Of a stretch of 64,000 bases of DNA, positions 10,715-17,989 are shown one piece after another (positions within the stretch are counted from its first letter, which is position 1; each line of letters opens with the position of its first letter). Source of the DNA: Melioribacteraceae bacterium (GTDB lineage: Bacteria; Bacteroidota; Ignavibacteria; Ignavibacteriales; Melioribacteraceae). The position numbers and the translations under genes are program-made. The notes under the pieces were generated by a model. The model was not told where the DNA came from and did not search any database. It saw nothing but the letters and a program-made list of their open reading frames with translations. The DNA is taken from NCBI GenBank assembly GCA_016342755.1, contig JAEINS010000006.1, positions 186,001 to 250,000 on the forward strand, written 5' to 3'.

Positions 10715-10759
10715 AGGTTTAAGTAAGCAAAATTGCAACTAACATAGCTGGAGAAACGG

Positions 10760-12181
10760 ATGACGGAAAGCCATCAAAAAATATCATTGAAAGAAAAGAT
10801 CTCTTTTGGATTTGGAGATTTAGCCTCGGTTTTATACTGGCAAACATTTATGCTTTATTTCACTTATTTCTACACAGATGTATTCTTAATTCCGTTAGGT
10901 GCTGCTGCCTCAATGTTTTTAATCAGTAGAATATTTGATGGAATTAACGATCCTGTTATGGGAATTATTGCTGACAGAACAGAAACAAAATGGGGTAAGT
11001 TCAGACCTTATCTGCTCTGGCTTTGTGTACCTTTTGCTGTTGCCGGAGTTTTAACATTTACAGTCCCCGATTTTGGAGAAACCGGTAAATTAATTTGGGC
11101 ATACGCAACATTCTTTTTAATAATGATGTTATACACAGCCATCAATATTCCTTATACCGCAATGCTTGGTGTTATTTCACCTGATTCAAACGAAAGAACA
11201 TCCGTTTCGTCAATTAAATTTTTGTTTGCTTTTGGAGCGGGAATAATTGTTTCAGCTACATTATTGCCTATGGTTAAAATGTTTGGCGGCGGTAATGAAG
11301 CACAAGGCTGGCAATATTCATTTATAGTTTATGGTATTGCCGCTATTATATTTTTCTTAATTGCTTTTAAAGGAACCAAAGAAAGAGTTAAACCACCTAA
11401 ATCGCAAAAAACATCTATTAAAAATGATATTAAAGATTTGCTATCAAATAAACCATGGGTAATTTTACTTTTAACAACAATTACTTTTATACTTTTTGTC
11501 GCGGTTAGAAGCAGTGTTACTGCCCATTATTTTAAGTATGTAATTGGTGAACAGTCAGTTTCTCTGCCGTTTATGAACGCCGATACATACAGTTTTGAAG
11601 CACTGGTTTCTGTTTTTAATACAATCGGGCAGGTGGCATCATTAATTGGGGTTCTTGGTGTAAGCTGGTTTGCTAAAAAAATCGGAAAGAAAAAAGCATT
11701 TATTGCATTACTTTCCATAGCAATATTTAGTACCGCCGCTTTTTATTTTCTTAGTTCAGACCAGTTAGGACTAATTTATTTTTTCCAGATAACCGGCTCA
11801 CTTTCCGGCGGCCCTGTTAGTGTTTTACTTTGGGCAATGTATGCTGATACGGCAGATTATTCAGAATGGAAAAAAGGAAGAAGAGCAACCGGACTCATTT
11901 TTTCAGCTTCTACAATGTCGCAAAAATTTGGCTGGGCAATAGGTGCTTATGTTGCGCTTACACTTATGGCTTCAGTCGGTTTTGAACCAAACGCCGAGCA
12001 AACATCCGATAGTTTAAGTGGATTACTTCTGCTCTTCAGTTTAATACCGGCTGGTCTGGGTATTATATCTATAGTACTTTGTCTGTTTTATCCGCTAAGT
12101 GATAAAGATGTTGATAAGATAGTTGAAGACCTTACGGAAAGAAGAAGAGAGCGGGAAGCTAAAGAAGAAATAGTTGTGTAA
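10760..12181 (+). CDS. GPH-family sugar:cation symporter (MFS)
   Basis: A 473-residue, 12-helix transporter of the glycoside-pentoside-hexuronide family within the major facilitator superfamily. Family marks are the N-terminal EKISFGFGDLASVLYWQ, then GINDPVMGIIADRTETKWGKFRPYLLW after TM2, and DTADYSEWKKGRRATGLIFS in the second half. GPH carriers import glycosides with Na+ or H+. The gene lies between the beta-mannosidase and the GH130 phosphorylase, only 30 nt before the latter. The most likely cargo is therefore a short beta-mannoside such as mannobiose or mannosyl-glucose/GlcNAc. Substrate is inferred from context, family from sequence. Confidence 0.9.
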   Translation: MTESHQKISLKEKISFGFGDLASVLYWQTFMLYFTYFYTDVFLIPLGAAASMFLISRIFDGINDPVMGIIADRTETKWGKFRPYLLWLCVPFAVAGVLTFTVPDFGETGKLIWAYATFFLIMMLYTAINIPYTAMLGVISPDSNERTSVSSIKFLFAFGAGIIVSATLLPMVKMFGGGNEAQGWQYSFIVYGIAAIIFFLIAFKGTKERVKPPKSQKTSIKNDIKDLLSNKPWVILLLTTITFILFVAVRSSVTAHYFKYVIGEQSVSLPFMNADTYSFEALVSVFNTIGQVASLIGVLGVSWFAKKIGKKKAFIALLSIAIFSTAAFYFLSSDQLGLIYFFQITGSLSGGPVSVLLWAMYADTADYSEWKKGRRATGLIFSASTMSQKFGWAIGAYVALTLMASVGFEPNAEQTSDSLSGLLLLFSLIPAGLGIISIVLCLFYPLSDKDVDKIVEDLTERRREREAKEEIVV

Positions 12182-12211
12182 TATTGATATTGAGATTTAC
12201 GGGAAAATAAA

Positions 12212-13204
12212 ATGAGTAATACAATAATTGGAGACGCGGTTGCAAACATACCCTGGGAAGATAAACCCGAAGGATGTATTGATGTAATGTGGCGTTTCAG
12301 CGGAAACCCAATTCTGGGATGGAATCCAATTCCAAAAGCCGCGAGAATTTATAACAGTGCTGTTGTGCCTTATAATGGCGGGTTTAGAGGAGTTTTTAGA
12401 GCCGATCAGAAAAACGGCAGAGCTACATTGTTTTTTGGAAAAAGTAAAGACGCGATTAATTGGGAAATTGGTCCGGATCCGATAGAATGGGTTGATGAAG
12501 ATGGTAATCCGAATCCAACCAGTTATGCTTACGATCCCAGACTTGTTAAGCTTGAAGATACATATTACATTATCTGGTGCGATGATATGCATGGCGCATC
12601 AATTGGAATGGGAAAAACAAGGGATTTTAATACGTTTACCAGAATGTCTAACCCTTTAATGCCGTTTAATAGGAACGGTGTTTTATTCCCCAGAAAAATT
12701 AACGGTATGTATAAATTATTCAGCCGACCAAGTGATAGCGGACATACTCCGTTTGGCGATCTGTTCCTGAGTGAAAGTCCTGACCTAAAATATTGGGGAA
12801 ATCATAAATATGTTATGGGTAAAGGCGGACAAGGCTGGTGGCAGGGAACTAAGATTGGTGCCGGTCCTATTCCTATTGAAACTAAAGATGGATGGCTTTC
12901 ATTTTATCATGGTGTTTCCGGAACTTGCAACGGTTTTGTTTACAGTATTGGAGCTGTTATTCTTGATATTGATGATCCCGCTAAAGTGTTATACAGAACC
13001 CGGGATTATCTCTTAACACCGGAAAAAGATTATGAAACAAGAGGTTTTGTTCCTAATGTCGCATTCCCCTGCGCAAATTTATATGATGCAGAAACTGGCA
13101 GAATTGCGGTCTATTACGGCGCAGCCGATACTTACACCGCTATAGCATTTACACAAGTGGATGAATTGCTGGAATATATTAAAAACAATTCCGAAGTATT
13201 TTAG
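12212..13204 (+). CDS. GH130 beta-mannoside phosphorylase
   Basis: A 330-residue cytoplasmic five-bladed propeller enzyme of GH130. The catalytic Asp is in SYAYDPRLVK (Asp108). Other family motifs are RADQKNGRATLFFGKS, IWCDDMHGASIGMG and KIGAGPIPIETKDGWLSFYHG. GH130 enzymes phosphorolyse beta-mannosyl linkages to give alpha-mannose 1-phosphate. The short length, without the N-terminal extension of GH130_1 mannosylglucose phosphorylases, suggests the subgroup acting on mannooligosaccharides or Man-beta-1,4-GlcNAc. It ends the GH2-GPH-GH130 set and is followed by a terminator. No mannobiose 2-epimerase gene is nearby, which argues weakly against the mannosylglucose route. Confidence 0.9.
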   Translation: MSNTIIGDAVANIPWEDKPEGCIDVMWRFSGNPILGWNPIPKAARIYNSAVVPYNGGFRGVFRADQKNGRATLFFGKSKDAINWEIGPDPIEWVDEDGNPNPTSYAYDPRLVKLEDTYYIIWCDDMHGASIGMGKTRDFNTFTRMSNPLMPFNRNGVLFPRKINGMYKLFSRPSDSGHTPFGDLFLSESPDLKYWGNHKYVMGKGGQGWWQGTKIGAGPIPIETKDGWLSFYHGVSGTCNGFVYSIGAVILDIDDPAKVLYRTRDYLLTPEKDYETRGFVPNVAFPCANLYDAETGRIAVYYGAADTYTAIAFTQVDELLEYIKNNSEVF

Positions 13205-13250
13205 ACGGCAGTTTAATAGTTAATAGTTTGTAGAGTAAATAGTGTAATTA

Positions 13251-13282
13251 AAGTCGGTCTAATTTTAGGTCGACTTTTTTTA
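13251..13282 (+). terminator. Terminator after the GH2-GPH-GH130 genes
   Basis: AAGTCGGTCT (13251-13260) pairs with AGGTCGACTT (13267-13276), with two G-U pairs and a 6-nt loop, followed by a T-run. It is 46 nt past the GH130 stop codon. Confidence 0.75.
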
Positions 13283-13549
13283 TATTAAAAAAAAAGATTT
13301 ATGAGAATAAAAAAGAAACAAAATAAACTTTTTAGCTGATGTGAAGAGTGATCACCGGCATTGGTTATTACCTGGTTGTTTTTATTAAAAGGCAAATTCA
13401 TAAAATTGCCTGCAATTTTATCTAAATAAAAATATATTTTTATCGATAATTCAGTTGCAAAACAATATAACTTATGTTCTAAAGAATTAATGTGAGGAAA
13501 TATTGGTAAACCTATATCAAATCAGATTCATAATTTGGGGAGTTCTAAA
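13283..13549. other. Intergenic region upstream of the octahaem cytochrome
   Basis: AT-rich spacer between the terminator and the cytochrome start. A GTGATCAC palindrome sits near 13348, but no convincing Crp/Fnr site, promoter or RNA was found. GGGGAG at 13537-13542 is the likely ribosome-binding site and decides the downstream ATG start. Confidence 0.35.
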
Positions 13550-14929
13550 ATGAAAAGGATGTTGCTATTAGCAGTATTAACATTTGCTGTGAGTCTTTAT
13601 GCTCAGGAAGACCACAAGGAACACATGACAGAAGCTTTTGCCTCGCCGCAGGCAGTTACAGAAGCATGTTTAGAATGTCATGAAACGGCGGCACAAGAAA
13701 TAATGAAAACAAATCACTGGAGTTGGTTAAACGAAGAATTTAAAAATGAAGCCGGAGAAACTGTTAGAAGAGGGAAAATTAATTTTATTAATAATTTCTG
13801 TATTGCGGTTCCGTCAAATTACGCAAGGTGCACAAGCTGTCATGTAGGTTATGGATGGAAAGATTCTTCATTCGATTTTACAATTGAAAAAAATGTTGAC
13901 TGTTTAGTCTGCCATGACCAATCAGGATTGTATAAAAAAACGCCAACGGCTGCCGGGATGCCGGATCCGGAAGTTGATCTTTTGAAAGCCGCGCAAAGCG
14001 TTGGAATGCCTAAGAGAAAAAATTGCGGTGTCTGTCATTTTGATGGCGGAGGCGGAACAGGTGTAAAACATGGTGATATGGATAATTCACTTTATAACCC
14101 GACACATGAAGTTGATGTTCACATGGGCGGTAATAAATTTGAATGTACAAAATGCCATACTACAACTGAACATAAAATCGGCGGTGCCAGTCATGGTTCC
14201 ATGGCGTCAAACAAAAATCATGTCTACTGTACAACATGCCATGAAGGAGAAGTTCATAAAAAGAAATCACTTAACAGACATACAGCTTCATTAGCCTGCG
14301 AAACATGCCATATACCTGAGTTTTCACGCGAAGAGCCGACTAAAGTATGGTGGGATTGGTCAAAGGCCGGAATGGACAGAAAAACCGAAAAAGATAAATT
14401 TGGCAAAGCTATATTTATGAAGAAAAAAGGTGAGTTTGTTTGGGATAAAAATGTTACTCCTACTTACAGATGGTACAATGGAAGTGCTGATTATGTAGCA
14501 ATAGGCGAAAAAATTGATCCTCAGACTATTGTTGCGCTTAATATACCCGGTGGAGATATAAGTGATAAAAATTCTAAACTTGCGCCATTCAAAGTTATGA
14601 AAGGTAAACAGCCTTATGATACAAAGAATAATTATTTTATAGTTCCGAAACTGTTTGGAAAAGGCGGATACTGGAAAACATTCGATTGGAACGCCGCGTC
14701 AGAGCTTGGAATGAAAGAAATAAATTTGCCGTATTCGGGTGAGTTCGATTTTGTTGAAACAGAAATGTACTGGCCTATAAATCATATGGTTGCTCCAAAA
14801 GAGAAAGCTCTTAAGTGTACAAATTGTCACGGTAAAAAAGCTGACCGCTTTGACTGGGAATTGCTAGGTTATCCCGGTGATCCTAAAAAAGAAGGCGGAA
14901 GAGTAAAAAATGAATTAGTAAAAAATTAA
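13550..14929 (+). CDS. Secreted octahaem cytochrome c, tetrathionate reductase (OTR) type
   Basis: A 459-residue periplasmic protein with a signal peptide (MLLLAVLTFAVSLYAQ). I count exactly eight CxxCH haem sites: CLECH, CTSCH, CLVCH, CGVCH, CTKCH, CTTCH, CETCH and, far downstream, CTNCH. The number, the wide gap before the last haem and motifs such as NFCIAVPSN and CLVCHDQSG fit the octahaem tetrathionate reductase family of Shewanella. Those enzymes reduce tetrathionate, nitrite or hydroxylamine in vitro; the physiological substrate is unsettled. The open frame starts at a TTG five codons upstream, but the ATG at 13550 has GGGGAG seven bases before it. No partner quinol dehydrogenase or cytochrome b lies next to it. 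Confidence 0.88.
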   Translation: MKRMLLLAVLTFAVSLYAQEDHKEHMTEAFASPQAVTEACLECHETAAQEIMKTNHWSWLNEEFKNEAGETVRRGKINFINNFCIAVPSNYARCTSCHVGYGWKDSSFDFTIEKNVDCLVCHDQSGLYKKTPTAAGMPDPEVDLLKAAQSVGMPKRKNCGVCHFDGGGGTGVKHGDMDNSLYNPTHEVDVHMGGNKFECTKCHTTTEHKIGGASHGSMASNKNHVYCTTCHEGEVHKKKSLNRHTASLACETCHIPEFSREEPTKVWWDWSKAGMDRKTEKDKFGKAIFMKKKGEFVWDKNVTPTYRWYNGSADYVAIGEKIDPQTIVALNIPGGDISDKNSKLAPFKVMKGKQPYDTKNNYFIVPKLFGKGGYWKTFDWNAASELGMKEINLPYSGEFDFVETEMYWPINHMVAPKEKALKCTNCHGKKADRFDWELLGYPGDPKKEGGRVKNELVKN

Positions 14930-14952
14930 ATTCTATTACATAAAAATTCAAT

Positions 14953-14978
14953 GTTGTTGGGGATTCTTCCTCAACAAC
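14953..14978 (+). terminator. Hairpin after the octahaem cytochrome gene
   Basis: GTTGTTGGGG and CCTCAACAAC form a 10-bp stem with one G-U pair and a 6-nt loop. It lies 23 nt after the stop. Only a weak T-rich stretch follows, so termination efficiency is uncertain. Confidence 0.55.
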
Positions 14979-14997
14979 AGATTTAGTATATTAAAAT

Positions 14998-16029
14998 ATG
15001 AAATGGCGGATTACAATATTATCCTTTCTTTTTTCAACTTTTATAATTGGACAGCAATTTAACTGTACGTCATTTGTGTATAAAAACGGAATTGTATATC
15101 TAGCTAAAAATTTAGACTGGGCAATAGGCAACGGTCTAATTCTTTTTAATAAATCCGGTAAAGTTAAAAAAAGCATATATTCCAAGGGTGAAAATAAATC
15201 GTGGATATCAAGATACAGCAGTATAACCTTTAATCACTTTGGTTTAAATAATCCATTAGGCGGAATGAATGAGAAAGGATTAACTGTTGAAGAATTATCA
15301 ACATGGCCGGTTGATTATCCCTTCAATGAAAACCAATTAGTGCTAAGTGAATTCGAGTGGATTCAATATCAGCTTGATAGCTATTCAACAGTTGCTGAAG
15401 TGATTACTAAAATTGATAGTATTTCAGTGAAGGAATTTTATTTTGATATTCACTACATAATTGCTGATAGCTCAGGTGATGTTGCTGTTATAGAGTTTAT
15501 GGATGGAAACCCCATAATTTATAGGGGTGTCAGATTGCCACATAGTATATTGACCAATAATAATTACAGTGACCTGACTAAATATATTAAATTGAGACCA
15601 GAAGCGAACATCCATAAACTGGAAGTGAATTCTTCGCAAGACAGATTTTTAAAAACAATAGAGTTAATTGATAGCTATCATTCAGGCAAAGAGAAAAAAA
15701 GTGAGTTAGGAATAATGAATATACTTGATTCAGTTAAAGTTGCAGATACTAAATGGTCTATTGTTTATAATTTGTCAGCAAAAAAGATTTCATTCAGGAT
15801 CGCGCCTAATTTTGAAATTAGAAAAATTGATTTTCCAATCGAACAATTTTCAGAGAATAAATATGTTCCAATAAATTCTGAAGCTTCATTTGAGTTTAGA
15901 GCTTTTTCTGGGAAGGAAAATATTGAATACTTAAAAAATCTTCAGATCGATTTACTAAATAATAAAGAATTTGATGCAGATGACTTAGCTGATAAATTAA
16001 ACCTTTTAATCGATAATTCCGAAAAATAA
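14998..16029 (+). CDS. Secreted linear amide C-N hydrolase (choloylglycine hydrolase/penicillin acylase family)
   Basis: A 343-residue Ntn-hydrolase. A signal peptide ends in GQQFN and is followed by Cys23 in NCTSFV. Cleavage before Cys23 would expose the N-terminal cysteine nucleophile of this family. NLDWAIGNG and the NNPLGGMNEKGLTVEEL segment match the conserved Asp and Asn regions of bile-salt hydrolases and penicillin V acylases. The family hydrolyses amide bonds of conjugated bile acids, penicillin V or N-acyl homoserine lactones; in an environmental bacterium an acyl-amide or signal-degrading role is more likely. It starts 69 nt after the cytochrome gene and converges on the AraC gene with only 5 nt between stops. 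Confidence 0.8.
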   Translation: MKWRITILSFLFSTFIIGQQFNCTSFVYKNGIVYLAKNLDWAIGNGLILFNKSGKVKKSIYSKGENKSWISRYSSITFNHFGLNNPLGGMNEKGLTVEELSTWPVDYPFNENQLVLSEFEWIQYQLDSYSTVAEVITKIDSISVKEFYFDIHYIIADSSGDVAVIEFMDGNPIIYRGVRLPHSILTNNNYSDLTKYIKLRPEANIHKLEVNSSQDRFLKTIELIDSYHSGKEKKSELGIMNILDSVKVADTKWSIVYNLSAKKISFRIAPNFEIRKIDFPIEQFSENKYVPINSEASFEFRAFSGKENIEYLKNLQIDLLNNKEFDADDLADKLNLLIDNSEK

Positions 16030-16034
16030 TATCT

Positions 16035-16877
16035 CTAAAACTGAATCCTATTTCTTTTCCTATAATTAGCAGGCGAAAGTCCGAACTTCTCTTTGAACAG
16101 CTTCATAAAGTGAGAAACATTATTAAATCCGGCATCAAACATTATATCAGTAATTGATAGATCGCTATTCAACAAAAGGTTTACAGCTTCATTAAGCCGA
16201 AGCGAGTTTATATAAGCGGTTGGAGTAATGTTAAAATGTTTTTTCATTGTGCGGGTAAGGTGCTCCTGCGTCTTCCCGGAAAGTTTTATCAGGCAATTTA
16301 ATCCTTTAACAAAATTTTCTGACTTGTGAATTTGTCTTAGCGCATTAGTCAGCCATTCAGGAGTATCAGGTTTCTGATTATGGTTCTCATCAACAAATTG
16401 CATTAGTACATCAATCAACAAGCTTTTGAATAATAGTGATTTTTTATTTAAAAATGAATCAAACCCTTTGGCACGGAGTAAATCTATTTTAGTTTTTATG
16501 ATATTTATAAACAGAGGCTCTAACAATACAAAACTTTTTTTTAAAGTCAGATTCTGCATTCCGCCGCTGAGCAAATAGTTTTTTGCTTCAAGATAAAGTT
16601 CCTCCTTAAACGCAACATTCATCATTATTACATCCTCGGAATTTTCTGATTTCTGAAAAGAGTGTTTATCTTTGGCATTTATAAAACAGAGTGAACCGGG
16701 AGTTAGAGAATATTTTTTGTCGTTCAAATAATGAATCAGCTCGCCCGTTTCAATAAAGAAAAACTCGCAGAAATCATGGTTATGCTCGTATGATTTTTTA
16801 GTGTCCTCAAATATTGTAGCCCCAATATGAATTGGGGAATTAGCGGCAAATATGTTTTTTGAATGTAGCTTTATCAT
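16035..16877 (-). CDS. AraC-family transcriptional regulator
   Basis: A 280-residue regulator. The N-terminal cupin-type sensing domain has HNHDFCEFFFIETGELIHYLN and PGSLCFINAKDKHSF. The C-terminal double helix-turn-helix has SITDIMFDAGFNNVSHFMKLF and the end motif FGLSPANYRKR. The gene is divergent from the glycyl-radical activase/enzyme pair with a 212-nt spacer, so it very likely controls that pair. The effector is unknown. Confidence 0.9.
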   Translation of the reverse strand: MIKLHSKNIFAANSPIHIGATIFEDTKKSYEHNHDFCEFFFIETGELIHYLNDKKYSLTPGSLCFINAKDKHSFQKSENSEDVIMMNVAFKEELYLEAKNYLLSGGMQNLTLKKSFVLLEPLFINIIKTKIDLLRAKGFDSFLNKKSLLFKSLLIDVLMQFVDENHNQKPDTPEWLTNALRQIHKSENFVKGLNCLIKLSGKTQEHLTRTMKKHFNITPTAYINSLRLNEAVNLLLNSDLSITDIMFDAGFNNVSHFMKLFKEKFGLSPANYRKRNRIQF

Positions 16878-16935
16878 ATCAATATAGTGTTTGTTGTAAG
16901 ATTAAATGTTCCCCGGAATTAGTTTATTCACTATG

Positions 16936-16954
16936 AGTTCTGTTTTATAGAACT
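16936..16954. promoter_or_regulatory. Inverted repeat in the AraC/glycyl-radical intergenic region
   Basis: AGTTCT-N7-AGAACT, a perfect 6-bp dyad, lies in the only regulatory space between the AraC gene and the glycyl-radical genes. It could be an operator or a chance dyad in AT-rich DNA; AraC proteins usually bind direct rather than inverted repeats. Confidence 0.25.
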
Positions 16955-17089
16955 GAAATCTTTTATGTTATAAGAATGTAAGATCAATATACCATAATTA
17001 GAATCAATATTTAAGAAGTTTTTTTTTCATGATATCGTTATACTTTATAAGTGATATTTCATAAATATGTTATTAAGTATGTAGTGACC

Positions 17090-17989
17090 ATGAACGGAAT
17101 AATATTCGATATACAAAAATTTGCGCTGCACGACGGACCTGGAATCAGGACAACTGTTTTTTTAAAAGGGTGTCCGCTTAAATGTGTCTGGTGCTGCAAT
17201 CCTGAATCATTATCGCTTAAACCAGAGCTGGCATTTAATAATGATAAATGTACAAATTGTATGAAATGCATTCCTGTATGTGAAACCGGAGCTTTAATAA
17301 ATGCCGCTGGTAAGTTAGAAGTTCAGTTTGATAAGTGTACAGCGTGCGGAGATTGCATAGATGTATGTGTAGATGAGGCTTTATCAATTTACGGATATGA
17401 AACAGATGTAGAATCGATAATTTCTGAAGTTGAAAAAGACAAAAGCTATTTTACTAAATCAGGTGGAGGACTTACACTTTCCGGAGGAGATGCGTTGTTG
17501 CAATTCGATTTTGCAATGACTCTGTTAAAGTCAGCTAAGGCAAAGGGAATTTCAACATGTTTGCAGACAGAAGGATTTGGAGCAAGAGATAAGTTTGAAA
17601 AGATTAGTCCGTATGTTGATCAATTTCTATTTGATTATAAAATAAGCAACGAAGAAGATCACATAAAATATACTGGTGTTTCGGGGAATCAGATTATTGA
17701 AAACCTGGAGTTTCTAAATAGGATTAATGCTGAAATTATTTTGAGGTGTATTATTCTCCCCGGTATAAACGATAATGAAGAACACTTTGCTAAAATAGCT
17801 AAGCTATATAAGGACTATAAAAGCATTGAAAAAATTGAACTTATGGCTTATCACAATTACGGCGAGAACAAATATAAATTATTAGGCAAGGAATATTCAC
17901 TTGATATAAAATCAGTTGACAATAAAACAGTTAATGGCTGGCTTGAAATATTGAGAACAAAAGGTGTTAATAAAGTTATAAAAGGATAA
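17090..17989 (+). CDS. Glycyl-radical enzyme activating protein (radical SAM)
   Basis: A 299-residue activase that installs the glycyl radical on the enzyme encoded next. It starts MNGIIFDIQKFALHDGPGIR, the usual N-terminus of the family. The radical SAM cluster motif CPLKCVWC follows, then two ferredoxin-like sets (CTNCMKCIPVC and CTACGDCIDVC) that mark activases of the non-PFL glycyl-radical enzymes. SGGDALLQ supplies the SAM-binding GGE-like element. The open frame extends upstream to a GTG at 17051, but the ATG at 17090 gives the conserved start. Its stop codon overlaps the first possible ATG of the downstream gene, so the two are translationally coupled. Confidence 0.92.
   Translation: MNGIIFDIQKFALHDGPGIRTTVFLKGCPLKCVWCCNPESLSLKPELAFNNDKCTNCMKCIPVCETGALINAAGKLEVQFDKCTACGDCIDVCVDEALSIYGYETDVESIISEVEKDKSYFTKSGGGLTLSGGDALLQFDFAMTLLKSAKAKGISTCLQTEGFGARDKFEKISPYVDQFLFDYKISNEEDHIKYTGVSGNQIIENLEFLNRINAEIILRCIILPGINDNEEHFAKIAKLYKDYKSIEKIELMAYHNYGENKYKLLGKEYSLDIKSVDNKTVNGWLEILRTKGVNKVIKG

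Noticed and set aside
13340-13355. Crp-like site TGTGA...TCAC upstream of the octahaem cytochrome
   Set aside because: The half sites are seven bases apart rather than six and the last base does not match; AT-rich DNA gives such hits often.
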